From the NCBI GenBank assembly GCA_002104985.1, contig MCGO01000241.1, forward strand, positions 1 to 54,376: 54,376 nt of DNA, written 5' to 3'. Under the pieces are notes generated by a model that searched no databases, was not told where the DNA came from, and worked only from the letters and a program-made list of their open reading frames with translations. The first letter of the stretch is position 1. Every line of letters starts with the position of its first letter. The position numbers and the translations under genes are program-made. Positions 1-9,109 of the stretch are shown piece by piece. The stretch is from Rhizoclosmatium globosum. Lineage: Eukaryota; Chytridiomycota; Chytridiomycetes; Chytridiales; Chytriomycetaceae.

Positions 1-57
1 TTTCCCCAATCGTCGATTCTCTATATCAACAATACCCTCAACAACAACAACAACAAC

Positions 58-89
<32 letters not shown>

Positions 90-958
90 ATGCTCAGCAA
101 CCGCAACACCAATACCAAGGATACCCTCCTTCACAACAACAGCAACAAGGTTACTACCAATCACCACCTCAACAACAACAGCCCCAACAACAAATCCAAT
201 CCCCGCACCTCATCACGCCAACTACCACCCATCGCCATCGCTCAAAGCCCAACAAGACAATCGCAGCAAGAATTCAAACAACAGCAAGAGAAACAGGAGC
301 GTGAGAGACGAGCCAACGAAATACGCGGAATCCTTACAAGCCGCTTTATCTCATCCGCACAAGACGTTGAAGTCAACATGACGCGAGAGTTTGAACGGAT
401 GCGGAGTGTCGGTGCTGGTTTGATCGAAGGTGAAGCGAGAGCCAAGAGCGTGTTACAGCGGTTAGGAGAAGAAGAGGTTTGTATGAAGCTTATATTTGAT
501 TGCATGTTGTGAGACTGACGGGGTTGTGATTAGATGAAGGTACGAAAGAATGTGGAGATTCTTGGATCGAAAGTGGTGGAAATGAAGGCTGTGATTCAGA
601 AAGTCAAGGTGGAGCCTGAAGTTCAAGTTGATGAGATATTGACGAGTGTATCGGTCGTTCATAATCAGTTGAGTTGTTTTGTGTTGCGTTGTTTGTGGCG
701 GCTTCATAAGGTATTGACATTATGTCTAGATTGTTGGACTTGATTGCGGAAGAACATGCTCTGGATGATTTGATTTATCAACTGAGTCAGGCATTGAATG
801 CTGAGAAGGTTGATGTGGCAGTGTTTATGAAGGTTTGCATTCTATCATCTTCATTACAACACTCATTTATATCTCAGTATACTCGCTCCCTTGCGCGAGA
901 ACTCTTTCTGAAACGTGCACTTATCAAAAAGATCCAAATTCACATCCAGATGCAGTGA
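1..958 (+). CDS. VPS23: ESCRT-I subunit Vps23/TSG101, C-terminal part (5' truncated by window edge)
   Basis: This is the C-terminal portion of the ESCRT-I ubiquitin-sorting subunit, which acts on endosomes in multivesicular body formation. Visible parts are a Gln/Pro/Asn-rich linker (about 1-290), a charged coiled coil (about 280-650) and the 'steadiness box' (730-958, starting LLDLIAEEHALDDLIYQLSQ), which is characteristic of TSG101. The ubiquitin-binding UEV domain would lie upstream of base 1. Proposed exons are <1-476, 534-667, 730-832 and 878-958; the three GT-AG introns of 45-62 bp join in phase and restore the family order. The CAA tract is interrupted near base 59 (CA instead of CAA), so glutamine reading passes into another frame. 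A second shift, or an unseen intron, is needed before the coiled coil. The family call is firm; the linker frame is not. Confidence 0.85.
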
Positions 959-1290
959 TAGCACGTAAAATGTGTCAAAATTATGATAAATACAGTATTT
1001 AACGTCATGATGAACACATATACTTTTTTATTATTCCAACCAACTTTGCCACATCAAATCTCAGAACGCCACGAACGACTCTTCATACACAAAAAGGGGC
1101 TAAGCAAAACAAAAAAAAAAGGGCAACAAACATAATAATATGTGAGAGACAATGAGAAAGAGAGAACAGGGAGAAGGTTATCCAACAAACTAACAAAAAA
1201 AAATCCGGAAAGACATTATGCACAAACCCAAACACCATCACTCAAACTCATACAGCCCTCAAAAGAAAATCCCACATCTCTTTTATCTCT
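959..1290. other. Convergent 3' intergenic region
   Basis: The 332 bases between the stop codons of the Vps23 and CK2 alpha genes are AT-rich with A-runs on the + strand. They probably hold the two 3' untranslated regions. I see no further ORF, RNA gene or repeat here. Confidence 0.6.
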
Positions 1291-2379
1291 CTACGACCTT
1301 ACTGGGTTAAAGTAAGGATGTGCCATAGCCTCCAAAGGCGTCAAACGTTCTTGATGGTCATACTTTAACAATTTGTCCAAAAAGTCAATAGCTTCTGGAG
1401 AAATGTAACGTTCATTGTCATTGTTGATGAAGCGGTTCCAAGGTTTACGAGGGTACCGACCCAAAACTTCATCGAAATGAGGGTCCAGCTCAATTCCGTA
1501 CTTGTCGAGGTAAGCAAACAGGTCGTCTGTACCAAGGACTTTTGCAATTTTGACGAGTTGGTCATAGTTGTCGTGGCCATGGAAGAATGGCTCCTTGCGG
1601 AAGATCTAACAAATCGATATGAGATTTTAAAGGGCAAAGGGGAATGGGTTGCAGAACACAAGGGATTTGAATTACCATTGATGCAAACATGCAGCCCAAA
1701 CTCCACATATCCAGGGAATAATCGTACTCCTGGAAATCCACCAGTAATTCCGGGCCTTTGAAGTATCGAGAAGCGACTCGCACGTTGTATTCGGTTCCAG
1801 GATGGTAAAACTCGGCCAATCCCCAGTCAATGAGCCTCAGCTGTCGTTTTTCATGGTCAATCATGACATTGTGCGGCTTCACGTCGCGATGTATGATACC
1901 CCTGGAGTGGCAAAAGTCGAGGGCCTTGAGCAGCTCGTTGATGTAGAAGCGCACGTCGAGGTCTGTGAGTTTCGGGTAGAGCACCTTGAAGTCCGTGTTG
2001 TTCACGGCTTCGAAGACGAGGGCGGGGGTCTTGCTCATTGGGTCCCTGACGATGTCGAGCAGCTGAATGACGTTGATGCCGCCAGACAAGTTCTGCAGGA
2101 TCTTTATTTCGCGCTTGATCTTCTTCTTCTTGACTGGTTTGAGCACTTTGATGACGCACTTTGACTGGGCATTAGCCACGTTGATGCCGTCAAAGACCTC
2201 CGAGTACTTTCCACGGCCAATCTTGCGCACGATTTCGTAGTTGTCCTGGTTGCCCCAAACAATCGACAGGTTGTCGTAGTCCCAGTACTCGCGCGGCGCT
2301 CGGCGTTGGCGCTGGCGTACACTCGCGCAACGGACCCGCTGGTGCCGCTGTGTGGGCCGGACGGATTCGTTTGCTCCAT
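1291..2379 (-). CDS. CKA1: Casein kinase 2 catalytic subunit alpha
   Basis: Constitutively active Ser/Thr protein kinase of nucleus and cytosol. CK2 hallmarks in order: the [10 protein letters not shown] lead-in and EYWDY segment that contact the activation loop, the glycine loop [11 protein letters not shown], the basic cluster [11 protein letters not shown], the catalytic loop [13 protein letters not shown] in place of DFG, the GPELLVDF segment, and a C-lobe ending [11 protein letters not shown]. Exons run from ATG at 2379 to 1676 and from 1605 to 1291, split by a 70-bp intron inside [15 protein letters not shown] single base is missing near 2290-2302: the sequence before it reads on to ...NAER, and the next frame resumes at PREYWDY. 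Upstream of this break the alternative frame starting at 2560 is not CK2-like. The break is probably a consensus error, because both sides are perfectly conserved. It is divergent from the secreted-protein gene at 2633. Confidence 0.93.
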
Positions 2380-2632
2380 CTTTTGTTTGGTTGGTGGTTA
2401 GACGAAAAACGAGAAGAACAAATAGAGAAAAATAGTGTACCCTGTTCTTTTCTTTTATTGTAGTAGTAAAAGAAGTATTAGAAGGCATGCAGGGTGTGTT
2501 GGCACTCAGAAGGTACTTTAGGGTGAAACAAATTGATGAACCAAAACATGAAACAAACACTCACTACCCTTATTTAGAATCCCCCTTGACCGCACATTTA
2601 AAACTTACTTCTTTCAAACAGATTGTGATTCA
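2380..2632. promoter_or_regulatory. Shared divergent promoter region, CK2 alpha / secreted protein
   Basis: These 253 bases separate two divergent start codons. There is a TTTAAA element about 35 bases before the rightward ATG and pyrimidine-rich tracts towards CK2 alpha. No specific operator is recognised. Confidence 0.4.
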
Positions 2633-3264
2633 ATGCGACCTACTTCCCTCCTTCTTGCTCTCGCTCTTTCTGCTACAGCATCAGTGGCAGACACAAGCGC
2701 CACAACCCCAATTTATTCCCTTGCAGGCTTCTCTCTGACCTCTCCATCAAGCAAGAATAGTCTTGGCAATGAAGTTTCATTTGATGAAACACACTGCCAA
2801 GCCGTAACAGACAACGTGCTACTCCCCAAGATGGTTTTGATTGTGTTTGCGACACGACAGGGCCGAGTAATAGCAGTGAGTTGTATTCCTAATTATATAC
2901 ATAGTTCTTTTTGGGTGGAATAATGTCTTCTTATTACGTTCGACTAGCTTGCCTCGTGTACATGGAGCAAGTTGTTGAGTTCGAAGTCGTTATTATCGAA
3001 GAGATTGTCGAGATAACTCCCGTCGTAGTTATAACTCCTATCGAAGTCATTGTGACTGAGTACTGGGTGACTGATATTGAGACAGGTGTAACCACAATTG
3101 AAGTAACAGAGACTGTGGTGGAATATGTGGAAGAACCTCAAGATGACGATGACGACAACGACGATGGAGAAGACGTCGACAATGAACTCGAACTCGATGT
3201 AGAGCAACAACTTTCTACTATGGTTGATGGATACCAATATGCTGGAGATGATGCTCACATTTAA
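2633..3264 (+). CDS. Small secreted acidic protein of unknown function
   Basis: Not recognised as any family. The N-terminus has a clear signal peptide (about 19 residues, Leu/Ala-rich core LLLALALSATASVA). A short globular part with at least one Cys follows, then a Val/Ile/Glu/Thr-rich beta-like stretch (about 2970-3130), then a strongly acidic tail with an Asp/Asn run and Glu/Gln-rich end. One intron is needed. The donor is probably GTGAGT at 2876; the acceptor is either 2904 (29-bp intron, very short) or 2967 (92 bp), and both keep frame. The stop at 3262-3264 is 65 bases from the convergent pyroglutamyl peptidase stop. The product is probably extracellular or in the cell wall. The exact exon boundary is uncertain. 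Confidence 0.6.
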
Positions 3265-3329
3265 TTCTCTAAAATGTCTTTTCAGTGGTACCCAATTCTT
3301 CTCCACATTTTCAAAGTAAACATTTCGCT

Positions 3330-4218
3330 TCATTGCTTCTCATAAACCGTCTTCTTTTCCTCTCGTACTACTTTCTTTTCTCCGTTGACTTCAACGTGAG
3401 CCACAGTTGTGTTCGTGGTAGTCTTAATCCATCCAATTTCCTTCTCAGAAGCCTTACGATCCACTTCCAAGAACTGCACCACCAATTGAGCACAAGTATC
3501 GATATCAACTGCCTCAGGCAAGGGAACGTGAACGAAAATAACTTTAACAAGCGGCCGTTCCTTGTTTGCCTTGCGCAACTTCCGAACGCGCAAAAGAGTG
3601 GAATAGTAGATTTCGTTGCAGTAATACCATCCCGCATCACGAGACCAAGCCGCCTTTGACTGTGTCGACATCCAGTCATCGAATTCGTCCAAATGAACCG
3701 GGAAGGTTGACGGAAGCAGATCCTGAGCCAGAGGAGACTGATCAATCTTTCCAGACGAAAGGTCTTCAGCTTCCTTATCGTCATTAACAGCTTCATTTGT
3801 AGCAGCCGCCGCCGCCGCCCTCTTCTTCGCCATCGCCTGAGCAAGCCCCGATTCAGACGTCACGTTGTATCCCACGAGTTCAAAGTTGACTTTCGTTGAC
3901 GCGGCGTGAACGCCAATGTGGACAATGTGCGACAAGGTCGGGCTGTCGAGTGTGTCGTCTGCGGCGGCGTAGAACTCGGCCAGGCCCGCGTGCGAAACAG
4001 AAACGGTGAAGTTCGAAACGGCGTCGGCGTCCGTGGAAAACAGGTTTGTGTTGCGGAGGCGAGCGGCGACTTGTTGTGCGATGAGATCGGATGGATTGTC
4101 TTTGGTTGTTGTGGAAAGAGTGTGAGTAGCTGTCCGAGGTGAGATGCATGCGAAGAATGAGAGTACCGGTAATGTCGCGGAAGGGCCCGTAGCCAGTGAC
4201 AATGATACGTGGCGCCAT
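3330..4218 (-). CDS. Pyroglutamyl-peptidase I (peptidase family C15)
   Basis: Cytosolic cysteine peptidase that removes N-terminal pyroglutamate from peptides. The start MAPRIIVTGYGPFRDIT (ATG at 4218) is the family's beta-1 strand. A 67-bp intron (4166-4100) then joins to DNPSDLIAQQVAARL. Further along are HAGLAEFYAAADD, IVHIGVHA, and the catalytic region with the nucleophile Cys in DAGWYYCNEIYYSTLL and the catalytic His in VIFVHVPLP. The protein is about 285 residues, longer than bacterial Pcp (about 215). The extra length is mainly a lysine/alanine- and acid-rich insertion (AMAKKRAAAAAA onward) and a charged C-terminal tail, both common in fungal members. The catalytic Glu was not assigned with certainty. 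The long frame starting at 4202 misses the true first exon. Confidence 0.88.
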
Positions 4219-4500
4219 GGGAACCTTGTTTCGGAGTGAAGTTGGAAATCCGGAAAGCCACACGGAACAACATCCTTCCTTTTTCTATCTTCCGTAAGAT
4301 TTAATTAATTGTGTTTTATGATTCAAGAAACTGTCTGAATACTGGGTGAACGGCGTTTATGATTTTGCCGAAACTCTTCAGAAATGGTCCCACCTCGCCA
4401 ATCATTGCTCAACTCAAAAGATGCCTCCATCCACGAACTGGGCGAGTCTGAAACGAGGTTATATTGAAGCTAGTGTTGATATCGATTGCTTACTATGTTA
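4219..4500. promoter_or_regulatory. Divergent intergenic region, pyroglutamyl peptidase / pantothenate kinase
   Basis: These 282 bases lie between two outward-facing genes. An ATG at 4385 opens a short frame, but it cannot be spliced in phase to the kinase. The ATG at 4501 gives a direct in-frame start, so this stretch is read as promoter and leader. Confidence 0.45.
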
Positions 4501-7090
4501 ATGTTCAGGGACATCTTGTTTCCACATCAGCAAGAGGAGCTCACTCAAATTGCCATCGATATTGTGAGCCTTAACGCCAATTCTTTCACAATATCCTAAA
4601 CTAAGTACATGGTACAGGGAGGCAGTCTGGCCAAAGTGGTTTGGTAAGACCTCAATGCCACTTGAGCAATATCAACTCACTTTCCCCGCCCGACAGGTTC
4701 TCAAAAGTGAAGGGAAACAACGAATTCGGCGGACGCATGAACTTTGAAAAGTTTGAAACTCACAACATTGAGCAAGTGGGTGTTTTGAGCCTATGACAGA
4801 TGGCTAACTCGTGGACCTTTTAGCTCATTGACTTCTTGAAAGGCGTGATTCAGCAAATTGGTATTCCAAAGCATAAGCTTGTTATCAAAGGTGTGTTAGT
4901 TGTTCAAGTACCTGTGTCTGACACAGATTTATACTAGCAACGGGCGGCGGTTCCGTCAAATATTACGATCGAATCAAGGAAGAGTTGGGCGTCGCTGTCG
5001 ATCGCGAAGATGAGATGGAATGTTTGATTACTGGTGAGTCCTTTTCTGAGTTCACACAAAATCCATTAACCATCCTCCAGGTCTCAACTTTCTCGTTCGC
5101 GAAGTCCCCAATGAAGTATTCACCTACGATGAACGCCGAAACGATGCCCCATTAGTTTATGAGGAACCACCAAAGGAGCTATTCCCATACTTAATCGTCA
5201 ACATTGGATCAGGAGTCTCCATCCTCAAAGTAACCTCCTTTGAAACATACGAACGTATCTCCGGAACGAGTTTGGGAGGAGGAACGCTCTGGGGTCTCCT
5301 CTCACTCCTCACGGACGCAGACAACTTTGACGAAATGTTGGAGCTCAGTAAACGTGGAGACAACGCAAACGTTGATATGCTCGTTGGTGACATTTACGGT
5401 GGAGACTACCCAAAAATCGGTCTCAAAGCGACAACCATTGCCTCGTCCTTTGGAAAAGTCTTCAAAGCGCCAAAATCAGAACGCAAGAAGTTCCGTGAAG
5501 AGGACATTTCGCGTAGTTTGTTGTTCCTCGTTAGTAACAACATTGGTCAAATCGCATATCTCAATGCACAAGCTCATGGAATCCAACGGATTTACTTTTC
5601 TGGATTCTTTATCCGTGGACATCCCGTAACCATGAACACGCTCAACTACGCCATCAATTTCTGGAGTAAAGGAAAAATCAAGGCGTTGTTCTTGAGGCAT
5701 GAGGGTTACTTGGGTGCTTTTGGAGCATTCCTGCGTTCTTCGCACAAACGTAAGCTGTCTTTCGCGGAAAACTTTAGTATCGCAAAGCAGCTTGGGAATT
5801 TGAATCTCGGTGCAGTTGGGGCGTTGGATGTGTTACCCACAAACTGTTCGTTCCCGTTGTTGAGAAGCAAGGAGCTGTACAACCCAGACTCGATTGATTT
5901 GAGTGACTCTCGTCTGCAATATTATTGGATCGATTTGTTGGATAATAACCTGAAGGACCTTGTGAAATTGGTGTTGCAGTGGCAAAAGGATACCGAAAAT
6001 GTTACGGGACGTGCCGCAGCTTTTGAGAGTATTTTCAGGGACCACTTGCAGAGGCTTAGAAAAGAGCCACATGCTTATGGGAAGCTCTCGATTCGCAGGT
6101 GAGGGGAATTCTTAGTTTATCCTATTGATCTCACAACCTACACAGCCTTTTGAACCTCCGTGAACAATGTCTTCGTGAGATGGGTTTCAACGATATTTTT
6201 GAAACCGTCAAAAAAGACGAAAATACCGTCGCTCTTGCTCAGTACTCGAAGGTCGTTGCTGAGATGGATGCCTATCCAGAAGCTGAACGTATCAAACACC
6301 TTACGGACAATATTCTTGCTGGAAACATGTATGACTGGGGATCTCATTCAGTGCAACAGTTGTTGATTACTGGAGAACTTGTCTTCCAGAATGCAAAGGA
6401 TAAGGTCAATCACCCTGCAAAGTTTGATGATTTGGAACAATTGACGAAGAAGTTGATTGGGCCTGGATACAAGAAGGCTGTCATTTTTGTGGACAACAGT
6501 GGAGCCGATATTATCCTTGGTTTGTTCCTACTCTTCTTTACAATGATTGCTTATTATTAATATTATTTTCAGGAATCATTCCATTCGCAAGATATCTATT
6601 GAGCAAGGGAACAACTGTAATCTTGGCAGCCAATACTCGTCCATCAATTAATGACGTGACATGTTACGAATTGGATGGAATCCTTGCCGAAATTGCACTA
6701 ACGGATTTCGTTATTGGCGGCGCCATCAAAGCTCGCGCCTTGAAAGTCATTGGAACTGGAAGTGCATCTCCTTGTCTCGGTGAGTTCCTTGTCTGCTGTT
6801 TACCTTGGTTCGCACGTCCTTATTCTTACCATCAGATTTACGTTATGTTGACGCTGAGCTCGGCGTTGAATGTGCAGATGCTGATTTGGTCGTCATTGAG
6901 GTATAGTTTCGTTCATCTTGTGATACGTATCCTAAGCTACAAATAGGGAATGGGACGCGCGATTCATACCAACTTTTATGTCAAGTTTTCTGTGGATTGT
7001 TTGAAAATTGCGGTGTTCAAGAACCCTCAAGTCGCGGAGGATTTGGGAGCCAGTATGTATGACGGAATTCGCATTTTTGAACAGGTCTGA
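4501..7090 (+). CDS. PANK4-type fusion: pantothenate kinase (type II) + DUF89 4'-phosphopantetheine phosphatase
   Basis: The N-terminal half is a eukaryotic pantothenate kinase (first step of CoA synthesis). The C-terminal half is a DUF89 metal-dependent phosphatase, which in PANK4 removes phosphate from 4'-phosphopantetheine and its damaged forms. Kinase motifs: ATP loop AIDIGGSLAKVVW, ATGGGSVKYY, DEMECLITG, VNIGSGVSILKV, ERISGTSLGGGTLWG, DIYGGDY, FLRHEGYLGAFGA. DUF89 motifs: YDWGSHSVQQLL, FVDNSGADIILG, ILAANTRPSINDVT, DLVVIEGMGRAIHTN, and the conserved end LGASMYDGIRIFEQV. Ten exons, all in phase with GT-AG introns of 46-56 bp: 4501-4563, 4618-4643, 4697-4775, 4824-4890, 4938-5033, 5081-6098, 6146-6519, 6573-6779, 6836-6900, 6947-7090. 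Residues matching the human PANK3 catalytic Glu138 and Arg207 appear retained, unlike in animal PANK4. No frame breaks are seen. Confidence 0.92.
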
Positions 7091-7712
7091 ATCTGTTTAC
7101 AATAAAGCATCAGTTCTTACAATGCGAATCTGTGATAAACCATTTTTTAGCAAATACTATCAAGTTTTCATTCTTTCATGAGTAAAATAGCACTCAGCGC
7201 CTTTGATTTATTCCAAATATACAAGTACCTTCATCAACAGCTGCAAAACACGGCATAGCTCGTCGAAACCAGAAAGACGCTACTGCACAACTCCGTTTAT
7301 GGAACAACTCCTCATGCATAATATTGCGAAGTTTCTCAGTCGCCGAAAGTTACTATTCCTCTTGTTTTTGATGGATTTCTATCGTAATTGTCAGGACACA
7401 AATTGACTCACGATAAAATTCTGACAATTCGCCATATTTTCAGGGGGCAAACGACGTTCCCACGTCCGTGTTTTGGAAAAAGTCCTGTCTTGCACACAGG
7501 TATAAATTCCGTTCGTCTTTCCAATTCCCTCCACAAAAAACATCTTCCAACCAGCTATTGTCTCCTCCTCTCTTCCGAAATCAAGGCCCTCTTCTACCAC
7601 TTGTCCAGATCCATGACCAGTACTACTCAAACCTCGTCACTATCACCTTTGGACACGCCAGAATCATCTTCAGCTTCAGCATCAAACGGACGCGTTAAGG
7701 ATCAAATGAAAA
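7091..7712. other. Gene-poor region upstream of the tandem repeat; possible orphan exon
   Basis: AT-rich sequence with no recognisable conserved protein. An ATG at about 7613 opens a Ser/Thr-rich frame (MTSTTQTSSLSPLDTPESSS) whose composition resembles a real N-terminal exon. It runs straight into the repeat array and stops at 7817-7819. It may be a disrupted gene start or chance. Confidence 0.3.
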
Positions 7713-8462
7713 CTCTACAATCCCCTTTTATCCCGCCGTGGTTCCCCGTATTGCAGCCTCACGGTTATTATAGCCAGAGGATCTGCCCAGGGTACCATGC
7801 CGCACCGAGAGGGTGCTAGACACTCGTGTGCTGACATGTAAAAACAAGGGGTATGTCGATTTGGGTTCAGTTCGCTGTTCTCCTCTTTGGCCTCTGCCTC
7901 CCCTTGACCACGAGCTCTTCAGACAAAACAGCAGCTTGGGACATCAAATCGCAGCAAATTGGATGGACGCGACAGCAGCTCTATATTCCCCTTTTTCCAG
8001 CCGTGGCTCCCCGTATTGTAGCCTCACGGTTATTATAGCCAGAGGATCTGCCTAGGGTACCATGCCGCACCGAGAGGGTGCTAGACACTCGTGTGCTGAC
8101 ATGTAAAAACAAGGGGTATGCCATCGTCGAATCAGTTCGCTGTCCTCGTCTTTGACCTCTGCCTCCCCTTGACCACGAGCTCTTCAGACAAAACAGCAGC
8201 TTGGGACATCAAATCGCAGCAAATTGGATGGACGCGACAGCAGCTCTATATTCCCCTTTTTTCCAGCCGTGGCTCCCCGTATTGCAGCCTCACGGTTATT
8301 ATAGCCAGAGGATCTGCCTAGGGTACCATGCCGCACCGAGAGGGTGCTAGACACTCGTGTGCTGACATGTAAAAACAAGGGGTATGCCATCGTCGAATCA
8401 GTTCGCTGTCCTCGTCTTTGACCTCTGCCTCCCCTTGACCACGAGTTCTTCAGACAAATAGC
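7713..8462. repeat. Tandem repeat, unit about 265 bp, nearly three copies
   Basis: The same block recurs at spacings of 265 and 266 bases. For example, GCCTCACGGTTATTATAGCC begins at 7756, 8021 and about 8286. Copies 2 and 3 are nearly identical. Copy 1 has a degenerate left end, and the last copy stops shortly after ACCACGAGTTCTTCAGACAAA near 8457. Each unit contains a small hairpin (GCACC-GAGAG-GGTGC, first copy 7802-7816). Each also has an ATG opening a frame with a hydrophobic leader (FAVLVFDLCLPLTT): 7853-8038, 8118-8321 and a third cut short at about 8383-8457. The frame ends differ because a T-run varies (five versus six). I do not recognise the unit as a known transposon, rRNA or snRNA. 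Confidence 0.85.
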
Positions 8463-8835
8463 AGTAGCATGGGACGTTCAGGAATACTGGAAGAAGGACA
8501 CATTTCTTTATCTTCGATTGTTAGTCTCATACATAATAAACGACGACATCATTTGTATCAGTTAGGAATATCGTTCCGTATTTAATGCAGTTACATCTAT
8601 TTATAAAACTAATGTTGTAAACGTTTGAAGGTTTCCTGCCACGCATCTAGATGGGCAATATGTCAGATGTGGTTATTATTTAAACCCACGATTTTCCACG
8701 CAAATTCATCGGTTTTGCATTAGGAGAGGAGCAAAGATGTGATCAAAATCAGGATTAACCAACACGTTCACCGAACCCAGCACCGAACCCAACAACCACA
8801 CAAATTTACCGCCATTCGCTACACGTCCCAAAAGC
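8463..8835. other. AT-rich spacer between repeat array and tRNA
   Basis: No gene is recognised. Just after the array an open stretch (about 8469-8565, beginning WDVQEYWKKDTF) reads like a fragment of coding sequence but has no start or homology I can name. The rest is AT-rich. Confidence 0.35.
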
Positions 8836-8907
8836 TGCACACCCCAGGAATCGAACCTGGATTTGCTCGGCCACAACGAGCTGTACTGACCGTTATACGA
8901 GGTATGC
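8836..8907 (-). tRNA. tRNA-His (anticodon GTG)
   Basis: Reading the minus strand gives a complete 72-nt cloverleaf. The acceptor stem is GCATACC/GGTGTGC (one T-G pair). The D arm is GTAT-AACGGTCA-GTAC. The anticodon stem GCTCG/CGAGC closes the loop TTGTGGC, which places GTG at 34-36. The variable loop is AAAT, and the T arm is CCAGG-TTCGATT-CCTGG. The discriminator is A and there is no intron. The extra 5' G of tRNA-His is not encoded (the preceding base is A), as usual in eukaryotes, where it is added after transcription. Confidence 0.92.
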
Positions 8908-9109
8908 TCATGCTACCGGGTGAGCTGTATTTATACATGATCCTTTATTTGTCTCCATCTATTTCTGCTCCTTCGCCTCCAGAGACTAACTCGAAGCCTG
9001 CGATAAAACATAAAATGGCAATAAAATGGGTGAAAAAGTTCCAAAAGCAACAAACGATAAAACATGGATACACAACCATAAAATATAATGATAAATGCTT
9101 TATTTGGAG

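Noticed and set aside
2382..2560. N-terminal extension of CK2 alpha from the ATG at 2560
   Set aside because: The extension lies upstream of the missing base and in the wrong frame; the conserved CK2 start [10 protein letters not shown] is in the frame starting at 2379.
4385..4460. An upstream first exon for the pantothenate kinase
   Set aside because: Its donor does not join in phase, whereas the ATG at 4501 starts directly in frame with MFRDILFPHQQEE.
8021..8120. Repeat unit as 5S rRNA or a spliceosomal snRNA
   Set aside because: No 5S internal control sequence and no snRNA core motif (U2, U4, U5, U6) is recognisable on either strand.
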